The notes beneath the pieces were generated by a model. The model saw only the letters and a list, made by a program, of their open reading frames with translations. It was not told the origin of the DNA and ran no database searches. A stretch of DNA of 12,054 bases from Modestobacter sp. Its GTDB lineage: Bacteria; Actinomycetota; Actinomycetes; Mycobacteriales; Geodermatophilaceae. The stretch spans positions 1 through 12,054 of the forward strand of contig JAOPWG010000159.1 in NCBI GenBank assembly GCA_025965775.1, given 5' to 3'. A program made the position numbers and the translations under genes. Below are positions 6,470 through 12,054 of the stretch, piece by piece. Positions within the stretch are counted from its first letter, which is position 1. Each line of letters starts with the position of its first letter.

Positions 6470-6496
6470 GGTGAGCGACCTCACCACCCCGGGTGG
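6470..6496 (+). terminator. Two abutting hairpins between the GH13 and MFS genes
   Basis: Two perfect inverted repeats follow the GH13 stop (6452-6454): GGTGAG-cgac-CTCACC (6470-6485) and CCACC-ccg-GGTGG (6484-6496). They share two bases, so both stems cannot be complete at once. The position fits termination of the GH13 transcript. It also argues against starting the next gene at the GTG at 6471, which lies inside the first stem. There is no T-tract. Confidence 0.45.
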
Positions 6497-6512
6497 AAGC
6501 GGGAGCGGCGCT

Positions 6513-7919
6513 GTGGTGTCGTCTGTAGCCGTGACCACGGCGAACGAGCCCACCGGACGGACCCCGAGGCGCGCCTACGTCGTCTGGGCTGTGGGGCTGC
6601 TCGCCTACGTGGTGGCGATCTTCCACCGCGGGTCGCTGGGTGTGGCCGGCGTGCAGGCGCAGGAGCGCTTCCACGCCGGCGCCTCGGCGATCTCGCTGTT
6701 CCTGGTCCTGCAGCTGGCGGTCTACGCCGCGCTACAGGTCCCCGTCGGCGTCGCGCTGGACCGCTTCGGCTCGCGGGTCATGATCGTGGCCGGCGCGCTG
6801 ACCATGGCCGTCGGGCAGGCGGTGCTGGCGCTGGCCACGGATGTGCCGACCGCGGTCGCGGCCCGGGTGCTGGTCGGCGCCGGGGACGCGATGACCTTCA
6901 TCAGCGTGCTGCGCGTGGTCCAGGTCTGGTTCCCCGGGCGCGCCGTCCCGCTGATGACCCAGCTCACCGGAATCCTGGGGCAGGTCGGCCAGATCATGGC
7001 GGCCTACCCGCTGGTCGCGCTGCTGCGGGACACCTCGTGGACGGCCACCTTCCTCGGGGCCGCGGCGGTCGGGGTGCTCGTCGCGGTCCTGGTGCTGGTC
7101 GCGCTGACCGACGCCCCGTCCGGCACGCCCGTGACCGCCCCGGCCGGAATGGCCGCGGTGCGGGCCAACCTGGTCGCCACCTGGCGCGAGCCGGGCACCC
7201 GGATCGGGCTCTACACCCACCTGGTCACCCAGTTCTCCGGCACCGTCTTCGCCCTGCTGTGGGGCTATCCGTTCCTCACCCTCGGCGAGGGGCTGAGCCC
7301 GGGGACGGCGGCCGGCCTGCTCACCCTGCTGGTGCTCGTCGGCATGGGTTTCGGCCCGCTGCTGGGCAGGCTCGTGGGCCGCTGGCCGCTGCGCCGTTCG
7401 AACCTGGTGTTCGGCATCCTCGGGGTCACCGCGACCGTGTGGACCGTCGTCCTGCTCCTGCCCCACCGAGCGCCGCTGTGGCTGCTGGTCGTCCTGGTGC
7501 TGGTGCTGGGCACCAACGGGCCGGGCTCGATGATCGGCTTCGACTACGCCCGCACCGAGAACCCGGTCGAGCGCTCGGGCAGCGCCAGCGGTGTGGTCAA
7601 CGTCGGGGGCTTCGTCGCCTCGCTGTGCACGATCCTGGCCATCGGCGCGGTGCTCGACGCGCTCACACCAGGTGGCTCCACCACCTACGACCTCGGCTCG
7701 TTCCGGGCGGCATTCTCCGTGCAGTACGTGTTCTGGGCGATCGGCCTGGTCGGCGTGCTGCGCCATCGCAAGGAGCTGCGCGCCCGCTTGGCGCGCGACG
7801 GCATCCTGCTCGTGCCGCTGCACGTCGCGATGGGCGCCCGGCTGCGCGGCGGGTCCGCCTACGACCGCTCGACGGGCCCGACCGGCCCGACGGGTCCGAC
7901 CGGCCCGACGGTCGGCTGA
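6513..7919 (+). CDS. MFS transporter, 12-TM type, with a Gly-Pro-Thr repeat tail
   Basis: A 468-residue inner-membrane major facilitator. A polar N-terminus (about 1-20) leads into TM1 (about 21-36, YVVWAVGLLAYVVAI). Motif A is at 79-88 (GVALDRFGSR), and helices follow in two six-TM halves separated by a cytoplasmic loop (about 200-225). The C-terminus after about 420 is cytoplasmic and ends in four Gly-Pro-Thr triplets, unusual for this family. The start is uncertain. GTG 6513 has GGGAG 7 nt upstream and is used here; GTG 6516 and 6531 are in frame and plausible, while 6471 lies in a hairpin. The last 61 bp overlap the convergent spermidine-synthase-like gene. No partner enzyme or regulator adjoins it and the substrate is unknown. 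The dipeptide-like phrase IFHRGSLGVAGV after TM1 may be a family signature, but I cannot place it further. Confidence 0.88.
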   Translation: MVSSVAVTTANEPTGRTPRRAYVVWAVGLLAYVVAIFHRGSLGVAGVQAQERFHAGASAISLFLVLQLAVYAALQVPVGVALDRFGSRVMIVAGALTMAVGQAVLALATDVPTAVAARVLVGAGDAMTFISVLRVVQVWFPGRAVPLMTQLTGILGQVGQIMAAYPLVALLRDTSWTATFLGAAAVGVLVAVLVLVALTDAPSGTPVTAPAGMAAVRANLVATWREPGTRIGLYTHLVTQFSGTVFALLWGYPFLTLGEGLSPGTAAGLLTLLVLVGMGFGPLLGRLVGRWPLRRSNLVFGILGVTATVWTVVLLLPHRAPLWLLVVLVLVLGTNGPGSMIGFDYARTENPVERSGSASGVVNVGGFVASLCTILAIGAVLDALTPGGSTTYDLGSFRAAFSVQYVFWAIGLVGVLRHRKELRARLARDGILLVPLHVAMGARLRGGSAYDRSTGPTGPTGPTGPTVG

Positions 7920-8611
7920 GCCGCCCGCCGGGCGAGGACGACGGCGTACTCGTAGCGCCGGCCGTCGCGCTCCACCGGGAGCAGCACCTGCTCGGCGTCC
8001 GCCGTGCCGGGCAGCCCGGCGAGGCCGGCCAGCAGCTCGGGCGCCGGGGCGCTGGACCAGATGGCCAGCACCCCTCCCGGCCGCAGCGCCGCCAGCGCGG
8101 TCCCCAGCCCGGCGGCGCGGTAGAGCGCCGCGTTGGACTCGTGCACCAGGAAGCCCGGTCCGTTGTCGACGTCCAGGAGGACGGCGTCCCACCGCCCCGC
8201 GCCCGACGCCAGGGCGGCGGCGACGTCCCCGACCCGCAGTCGCAGCCGCCGGTCGGACACCCCCTCCAGGCTGGGCAGCAGGCCCCGGGCGGCCCACGCG
8301 ACCAGTGCCGGGTGCAGCTCGACCACGTCGACCCCGGCCACCCGCGGGTCGGCCAGCGCGGTGGCCGCGGTCCAGCCCAGCCCCAGGCCGCCGACCAGTA
8401 TCTGCAGCCGGTCACCGGCGCAGCGGCCCAGCGCCTCGGTGGCCAGCAGCCGCTCGGTGGAGGTGTCGACGTCGTCCATGGCGAAGACGCCGTCGACGAC
8501 GAGCTCCAGGTGCTGCGCGCCGTCGGTGCTGCTGCGCCGGCGCAGCAGCACCTCGCCGTGCGCCCCGGCGGCCCGGCCCAGTTCCTCGAGCGGTCCCGGC
8601 TCTGCGTTCAC
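7859..8611 (-). CDS. Spermidine-synthase-fold (SAM-dependent methyltransferase-like) protein
   Basis: A 250-residue soluble protein with the Rossmann fold of the spermine/spermidine synthase family. The nucleotide-binding glycine loop is ILVGGLGLG (71-79). The acidic ribose-binding residue is Glu99 in DVVELHP, and the catalytic-site strand is WDAVLLDVDNGP (141-152) with Asp147 and Asp149. RPGGVLAIWS (177-186) is the following strand. In true spermidine synthases these positions bind decarboxylated SAM and putrescine. Here the N-terminal domain is short and no SAM decarboxylase gene is near, so a real aminopropyltransferase role is doubtful. Small actinobacterial members of this kind are usually annotated as spermidine synthase or methyltransferase without proof. 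The start is GTG 8611, with a CAGACT -10-like element 7 nt upstream. The C-terminus overlaps the convergent MFS gene and ends in four Gly-Pro-Val triplets. Confidence 0.82.
   Translation of the reverse strand: MNAEPGPLEELGRAAGAHGEVLLRRRSSTDGAQHLELVVDGVFAMDDVDTSTERLLATEALGRCAGDRLQILVGGLGLGWTAATALADPRVAGVDVVELHPALVAWAARGLLPSLEGVSDRRLRLRVGDVAAALASGAGRWDAVLLDVDNGPGFLVHESNAALYRAAGLGTALAALRPGGVLAIWSSAPAPELLAGLAGLPGTADAEQVLLPVERDGRRYEYAVVLARRAAQPTVGPVGPVGPVGPVERS
7875..7910. repeat. 9-bp tandem repeat (4 copies) coding on both strands
   Basis: Four copies of a 9-bp unit (ggc ccg acc / ggc ccg acg / ggt ccg acc / ggc ccg acg) lie in the 61-bp overlap of the MFS and spermidine-synthase-like genes. 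The plus strand reads (Gly-Pro-Thr)4 and the minus strand reads (Gly-Pro-Val)4. The unit length is a multiple of three, so gain or loss of a copy keeps both frames. Small third-base differences show the copies are not freshly duplicated. Confidence 0.9.
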
Positions 8612-8618
8612 GCCCGTG

Positions 8619-8624
8619 AGTCTG
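8619..8624 (-). promoter_or_regulatory. Possible leaderless -10 element (CAGACT) for the spermidine-synthase-like gene
   Basis: On the minus strand CAGACT ends 7 nt before the GTG at 8611, with no ribosome-binding site between. The spacing matches the stronger TAnnnT leaderless sites in this window, but the first base is C instead of T. If real, this gene has its own promoter and is not simply the tail of the pxp operon. Confidence 0.35.
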
Positions 8625-8631
8625 GGGCACC

Positions 8632-8654
8632 GCCGGCGACGGATGGCGTCCGGC
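8632..8654 (-). terminator. Bulged hairpin downstream of pxpC
   Basis: GCCG-(GC bulge)-GACG, loop GATGG, CGTC-CGGC gives an 8-bp stem with a 2-nt bulge, 23 bp after the pxpC stop (8678-8680). It lies in the 66-bp gap before the next minus-strand gene. It may end the transporter-pxpABC transcript. There is no T-tract and the evidence is weak. Confidence 0.3.
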
Positions 8655-8677
8655 TCCCGGTGGCGCGCTCGTCGTGG

Positions 8678-9529
8678 TCAGCCCCGGGTGGCCCGGAAGC
8701 GCAGCGACTGGCCGGGCCGCAGCTGGGCGCAGCGGTCGACGGAGTCGTCGACGACGTAGCCGATCACCGGGTAGCCGCCGGTCACCGGGTGGTCGGCGAG
8801 GAACAGCACGGGGGTGCCCGAGGGCGGCACCTGCAGCGCGCCGCGGACCATCCCCTCGCTGGGCAGTTCGCCGGGGCGCACCCGTTCCAGCGCCGGCCCC
8901 TCCAGCCGTAGGCCGATCCGGTTGCTCTCACTGGTGACCGTGTAGACGGCGCCGGTGAGCGTCGACCAGGCATCGACGGTGAACCAGTCCGCGCGCGGAC
9001 CGACCAGCACCGGCACGGTCAGCTCGCCGGCCGGCGGGTCGGCGACCGGGGCCACGTCGACCCCGGGCATCGGCAGTGCGGTGGCGCCGACCGGCAGCAC
9101 GTCACCGACCGCGACCACGGCGGGGCCCAGGCCGGCCAGCAGGTCGGTGGAGCGGGAGCCGAGCACCGGCGGGACGGCGATGCCCCCACGGACGGCGAGA
9201 TAGGTCCGCAACCCCTGCCCGGGGAGCCCGAGCCGCAACTCCGTGCCGGCCGCCAGCCGGACCGGGGCGTTGTGCGCCGGACTGCCGGGACACCGTGCGC
9301 CGGTGGTGACGACCAGCAGGTCGGCGTCGGACCGCACCGCCAGGCCCCCCAGGGTCACCTCGAGCACCGCTGCCCCGGCCGGGTTGCCGACCAGGCGGTT
9401 GGCCAGCGCGGCGGCGGCCCGGTCGGCGGCACCGGAGCGGCCGATGCCCAGCGCGGCCTGCCCGATGCGGCCGCCGTCCTGGACGGTGGTGAGCGGCCCG
9501 CAGGCCAGCACGGTGAGGGACCGGCTCAC
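8678..9529 (-). CDS. pxpC: 5-oxoprolinase subunit PxpC (KipA-like, biotin-dependent carboxyltransferase-fold)
   Basis: A 283-residue cytoplasmic protein of the KipA/PxpC family (carboxyltransferase domain subdomain A/B fold, also seen at the end of urea amidolyase). With PxpA and PxpB it makes the prokaryotic ATP-dependent 5-oxoprolinase, which hydrolyses 5-oxo-L-proline to L-glutamate. Family landmarks in order: TTVQDGGRIG (14-23), GIGRSGAADRAAAALANRLV (28-47), GNPAGAAVLEVTLGG (48-62), YLAVRGGIAVP (110-120), LGSRSTDLL (123-131), SNRIGLRLEGP (202-212), and SEGMVRGALQVPPSGTPV (224-241) followed by ADHPVTGGYPVIGYVV (245-260). It is a little shorter than many homologues but complete. The GTG start at 9529 shares four bases (GTGA) with the pxpB stop, so the two are probably translationally coupled. 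It is the last pxp gene of the minus-strand operon. Confidence 0.93.
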   Translation of the reverse strand: MSRSLTVLACGPLTTVQDGGRIGQAALGIGRSGAADRAAAALANRLVGNPAGAAVLEVTLGGLAVRSDADLLVVTTGARCPGSPAHNAPVRLAAGTELRLGLPGQGLRTYLAVRGGIAVPPVLGSRSTDLLAGLGPAVVAVGDVLPVGATALPMPGVDVAPVADPPAGELTVPVLVGPRADWFTVDAWSTLTGAVYTVTSESNRIGLRLEGPALERVRPGELPSEGMVRGALQVPPSGTPVLFLADHPVTGGYPVIGYVVDDSVDRCAQLRPGQSLRFRATRG

Positions 9530-10143
9530 CGGCCGCCCACCTCGACGAAGCGGACCCGGGTGCCCGGGCTCAGCAGCGCGGGCGGGTCCCGGTCGACGTC
9601 GAAGACCGCGACGTCGGTGCGGCCGATGAGCTGCCAGCCACCGGGGGACTCCCGCGGGTAGACCCCGCTGAACTCACCGGCCAGTGCCACCGAGCCCGGC
9701 GGCACCCGGGTGCGCGGGGTGGCCCGCCGCGGCACCTCCCAGCCGCCGCCGGGCTGGGTGAGATAGCCGAAGCCGGGTGCGAAGCCGCAGAAGGCCACGG
9801 TCCACTCGCGCGCGGTGTGCCGCTCCACCAGCTCTCCGGGGCTCAGGTCGAGCAGCCCGGCCAGCTCGGCGAGGTCCGCCCCGTCGTAGTGCACCGGTAG
9901 CTCCACCGCTTCCCCTTCGTCGCGGGCACCCGGCCGTGGCGCCGTCGTCCGTAGGGCTGCGGCGACCGCGTCGAGCGTGGTGACCGCAGGGTCGGTCATC
10001 ACCAGCACGGTGCGGGCGGCCGGTACGAGGTCCACCACACCGGCCGGCGGGCGGTCGGCCAGCGCCGCGTACAGCGCCAGGACGGCGTCGAGGTCGTCCA
10101 GCTCGACCAGCAGCGCCGTGCTGCCGCTCGGGAGCAGCCGCAT
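9526..10143 (-). CDS. pxpB: 5-oxoprolinase subunit PxpB (KipI-like, cyclophilin-like fold)
   Basis: A 205-residue cytoplasmic protein of the KipI/PxpB family, the partner of PxpC in the 5-oxoprolinase complex. In Bacillus subtilis the homologue was first described as an inhibitor of the sporulation kinase KinA. The N-terminal half (about 1-75) is the small alpha/beta domain that starts RLLPSGSTALLVEL. The C-terminal half is the cyclophilin-like domain, with HTAREWTVAFCGFAPGFGYL (109-128), PRRATPRTRVPPGSVALAG (138-156) and YPRESPGGWQLIGRT (162-176), the most conserved blocks of the family. The canonical PGFPYL appears here as PGFGYL. The ATG at 10143 overlaps the pxpA stop by one base (TGATG) and the 3' end overlaps pxpC by four, so the three subunits should be made in step. 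Gene order A-B-C is one common arrangement. Confidence 0.94.
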   Translation of the reverse strand: MRLLPSGSTALLVELDDLDAVLALYAALADRPPAGVVDLVPAARTVLVMTDPAVTTLDAVAAALRTTAPRPGARDEGEAVELPVHYDGADLAELAGLLDLSPGELVERHTAREWTVAFCGFAPGFGYLTQPGGGWEVPRRATPRTRVPPGSVALAGEFSGVYPRESPGGWQLIGRTDVAVFDVDRDPPALLSPGTRVRFVEVGGR

Positions 10144-10895
10144 CAGGGCGCGAACGGCGCGAGCGTCACCCCGGCCGCGGTCAGCGCCTCGCGGACCTGG
10201 CGGGCGATGTCCACCGCCCCCGGGGTGTCGCCGTGCACGCAGATCGACTCCGGGGCCAGCACCAGCGGGCCCCCGTCGACGTCGGAGACCGGCTCCCCGG
10301 CGGCCATCGCGACGCAGCGGCGGGCGATCTCGGCCGGGTCGTGCAGCACCGCGCCGGGCAGCCGCCGCGAGACCAGGGCGCCCTCGGGGGTGTAGGCCCG
10401 GTCGGCGAACGCCTCGGCGACGGTGGTCAGCCCGGCCTCCGCCGCCTGCCGCAGGAACGCCGAGCCGGGCAGGCCGAGCACCCGGAGGGTCGGGTCGTAG
10501 TCGACGACCGCCGAGACGACCGCGGCGGCCTGCTCCTCATGGTGGACGATCGCGTTGTAGAGCGCCCCGTGCGGCTTGACGTAGCGGACCCGGGTCCCGG
10601 CGACCCGGGCGAGGGCCGCCAGGGCGCCGACCTGGTAGATGACGTCGGCGGCGAGCTCACCCGGGTCCATGTCGATGAACCGCCGCCCGAACCCGGCGAG
10701 GTCCCGGTAGGACACCTGGGCGCCGACCGCGACACCCCTCGCCGCGGCCCGCTCGCACACCCGCCGCATGATCGCCCCGTCGCCGGCGTGGAATCCGCAG
10801 GCGACGTTGGCACTGGTCACCACGCCCAGCAGCGCGTCGTCGTCCCCGAGCGTCCACTGCCCGAAGCCCTCGCCGAGGTCGGAGTTGAGGTCCAT
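10143..10895 (-). CDS. pxpA: 5-oxoprolinase subunit PxpA (LamB/YcsF family)
   Basis: A 250-residue cytoplasmic protein, full length for the LamB/YcsF family. It begins with the signature MDLNSDLGEGFG (1-12), followed by ANVACGFHAGDG (29-40), VSYRDLAGFGRR (61-72), YVKPHGALYN (105-114), EAFADRAYTPEGALVSR (161-177) and SICVHGDTPGA (217-227). The His/Asp/Glu residues in these blocks line the active-site pocket of this deacetylase-like barrel. PxpA is the subunit that acts with PxpB and PxpC to open 5-oxoproline to glutamate using ATP. The pathway recovers glutamate from pyroglutamate formed by spontaneous cyclisation of glutamine or glutamate, or from peptides. An in-frame ATG at 10913 would overlap the upstream stop (ATGA), but AGGAGG lies 9 nt before ATG 10895 and the family starts at MDLN, so 10895 is preferred. 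Confidence 0.95.
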   Translation of the reverse strand: MDLNSDLGEGFGQWTLGDDDALLGVVTSANVACGFHAGDGAIMRRVCERAAARGVAVGAQVSYRDLAGFGRRFIDMDPGELAADVIYQVGALAALARVAGTRVRYVKPHGALYNAIVHHEEQAAAVVSAVVDYDPTLRVLGLPGSAFLRQAAEAGLTTVAEAFADRAYTPEGALVSRRLPGAVLHDPAEIARRCVAMAAGEPVSDVDGGPLVLAPESICVHGDTPGAVDIARQVREALTAAGVTLAPFAP

Positions 10896-10904
10896 GTCGG
10901 CCGT

Positions 10905-10910
10905 CCTCCT
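10905..10910 (-). promoter_or_regulatory. Ribosome-binding site AGGAGG for pxpA
   Basis: AGGAGG on the minus strand ends 9 nt before the pxpA ATG (10895). Its first base is also the last base of the transporter stop codon (TGA, 10912-10910), so ribosomes finishing the transporter terminate at the pxpA loading site. This favours coupled translation and decides the pxpA start. Confidence 0.7.
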
Positions 10911-12054
10911 CATTCGAAGATCGTCGGCAGGGTCGAGAGCGACTCGTACCCCGCGTAGGCGGTGAAAGCCCACGCAAGGATGCCGAACGCCAGCAGCGGC
11001 CTCGGGTACCGGTAGCCGGCCAGCAGATCGCCGCGGCGCCCGGCGACCCAGAGCACGATCGCCAGGCCGAAGGGCAGGATCAGCCCGTTGAAGGCGCCGG
11101 CGAAGACCAGCAGTGAGCCCGGCGTCGTGCCGACGACGAGGTAGAACAGCGTCGCGATGGTGATGAAGGTGGCGATCGACAGGTTGAAGTTCCGGTCGAC
11201 CGGCCTGACCAGTGTCCGCATGAACGAGGCCGAGGTGAACGACGCGCCGATGGTGCTCGTCATGCCCGCCGTCCAGAACGTCAGACCGAACAGCCGCAGA
11301 CCCACCTCTCCGGCGGCGGACCGGAAGGCGGAGCCGGCCGGGTCGGTCTGGGACAGCGCGACCCCGCCGGCGACGACGCCCAGGACGCCGAGGAACAGCA
11401 GGATCCGCAACGCCCCGGTGACCAGGATGCCGTTGACCGATCCCCGGGTGATCGCCTTGAGGTTGCCCGGTCCGACGATGCCCGACTCGACCATGCGGTG
11501 GATGCCGGCATAGGTGATGTAACCGCCGACGGTGCCGCCGATGAGGGTGAGCACCGGGAGGAAGTCCAGGCCCCGGGGGGCGAACGTGCGGACTATTGCC
11601 TCGCCGACCGGCGGGGTGGTCTTGACGGCGACGAACGCGATCAGCCCGATCTTGACCGCGCCCAGGGCGATCACCGCCTTGTCGACGGTGCCCTCCAGAC
11701 CCCTGTAGCTGAAGATGACGATCGCCAGAACGGCGCTGAGGGTCGCCCCGATCCGAGGGTCGAGGCCCAGCAGGTTGTGCAGCCCGAGACCGGCACCGGC
11801 GATGTTGCCGATGCTGAACACCAGGCCGCCGGCGACGATCAGCACGCTGAGCACGTAGCCCGCGCGCGGGATCACGGCGTTGGCCAGGTCCTGGGCCCGC
11901 AGGCCGCTGATCCCGATGACCCGCCACACGTTCAGCTGGATGGCGACGTCGATGACGATGCTGGCCACGATCGCCGCGGCGAACGAGGCCCCGTAGGTGT
12001 TGGTGAAGGTGGCGGTCTGGGTGATGAACCCCGGACCGGCGGCGGACATCGCCA
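10910..12054 (-). CDS. NRAMP-superfamily transporter without metal-site motifs, YcsG-like (5' truncated)
   Basis: The frame runs to the window edge, so the first N-terminal residues are missing. The visible 381 codons encode a polytopic membrane protein with about ten hydrophobic segments. Numbering from the first visible Met (12049): GPGFITQTATFTN (5-17) is TM1, and LTLIGGTVGGYITYAGIHRM (167-186) corresponds to TM6. These two helices carry DPGN and MPH in true NRAMP Mn/Fe carriers. Neither motif is present here, so a transition-metal substrate is unlikely. B. subtilis has a comparable NRAMP-family gene, ycsG, next to its ycsF (pxpA) and kipI/kipA (pxpB/C) genes, and the arrangement here is the same idea. 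A role in importing 5-oxoproline or a related organic compound is inference from linkage. The methionine at 12049 lies inside the TM1 block and is probably internal, not the start. It is the first visible gene of the operon, 14 bp upstream of pxpA. Confidence 0.85.
   Translation of the reverse strand, partial: AMSAAGPGFITQTATFTNTYGASFAAAIVASIVIDVAIQLNVWRVIGISGLRAQDLANAVIPRAGYVLSVLIVAGGLVFSIGNIAGAGLGLHNLLGLDPRIGATLSAVLAIVIFSYRGLEGTVDKAVIALGAVKIGLIAFVAVKTTPPVGEAIVRTFAPRGLDFLPVLTLIGGTVGGYITYAGIHRMVESGIVGPGNLKAITRGSVNGILVTGALRILLFLGVLGVVAGGVALSQTDPAGSAFRSAAGEVGLRLFGLTFWTAGMTSTIGASFTSASFMRTLVRPVDRNFNLSIATFITIATLFYLVVGTTPGSLLVFAGAFNGLILPFGLAIVLWVAGRRGDLLAGYRYPRPLLAFGILAWAFTAYAGYESLSTLPTIFE

Noticed and set aside
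4316..6553. A 745-codon minus-strand open frame over the GH13 gene and part of the MFS exporter
   Set aside because: No domain is recognisable. It is antisense to the GH13 enzyme with all four conserved regions, and its later part is an alternate frame of the MFS gene.
7872..7916. CRISPR-like or mobile-element repeat
   Set aside because: The 9-bp units are contiguous without spacers and lie inside coding sequence, so they are a coding tandem repeat.
10896..11927. Upstream in-frame extension of pxpA to about 594 codons
   Set aside because: The extension is an out-of-frame reading of the transporter gene with low-complexity sequence. AGGAGG and the MDLN family start place the true start at 10895.
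1..12054. Defence island, prophage or integrated element
   Set aside because: No integrase, transposase, restriction, toxin-antitoxin or phage gene is seen. Composition and codon use look uniform across the window.

Overview
The window is very GC-rich, densely coded actinobacterial DNA. Third codon positions are strongly G/C-biased, GTG starts are common, intergenic gaps are short, and several starts have a TAnnnT-type -10 element only 6-8 nt upstream (a leaderless layout). Protein style and gene content fit a soil or stone actinomycete, most likely Geodermatophilaceae (Blastococcus, Modestobacter or Geodermatophilus type). That placement is inference from style, not from a marker gene. No rRNA, tRNA, CRISPR array, insertion sequence or phage gene is visible.

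Layout, left half. A truncated helical protein of unknown function (2-400, +) is followed by a dienelactone hydrolase-family enzyme (460-1212, +) and a small ankyrin-repeat protein (1252-1662, +). These converge on a PAS-GAF-SpoIIE (PP2C-type) phosphatase on the minus strand (1674-3335). The two stop codons at the convergence lie in the two arms of one short inverted repeat. Upstream of the phosphatase, on the same strand, is a 14-TM-type drug/proton MFS exporter (3520-4986, -). It is divergent from a GH13 alpha-glucosidase/amylase-type enzyme (5126-6454, +) across a 139-bp gap that carries a candidate promoter for each direction.

Layout, right half. A second MFS transporter (6513-7919, +) overlaps tail-to-tail by 61 bp with a spermidine-synthase-fold protein (7859-8611, -). 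The overlap contains a 9-bp tandem repeat read as (Gly-Pro-Thr)4 on one strand and (Gly-Pro-Val)4 on the other. To the right is a tightly coupled minus-strand operon, reading right to left: an NRAMP-superfamily transporter (10910-12054, running off the edge), pxpA, pxpB and pxpC. The last three form the prokaryotic ATP-dependent 5-oxoprolinase, which converts 5-oxoproline (pyroglutamate) to glutamate. Their start and stop codons overlap by 1 and 4 nt, which suggests translational coupling.

The clearest functional unit is the transporter-pxpABC operon. The transporter lacks the DPGN (TM1) and MPH (TM6) metal-binding motifs of true NRAMP Mn/Fe carriers, so it more plausibly moves an organic substrate such as 5-oxoproline or a related compound. 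The other genes look like single-gene or two-gene transcription units that are probably not linked in function.
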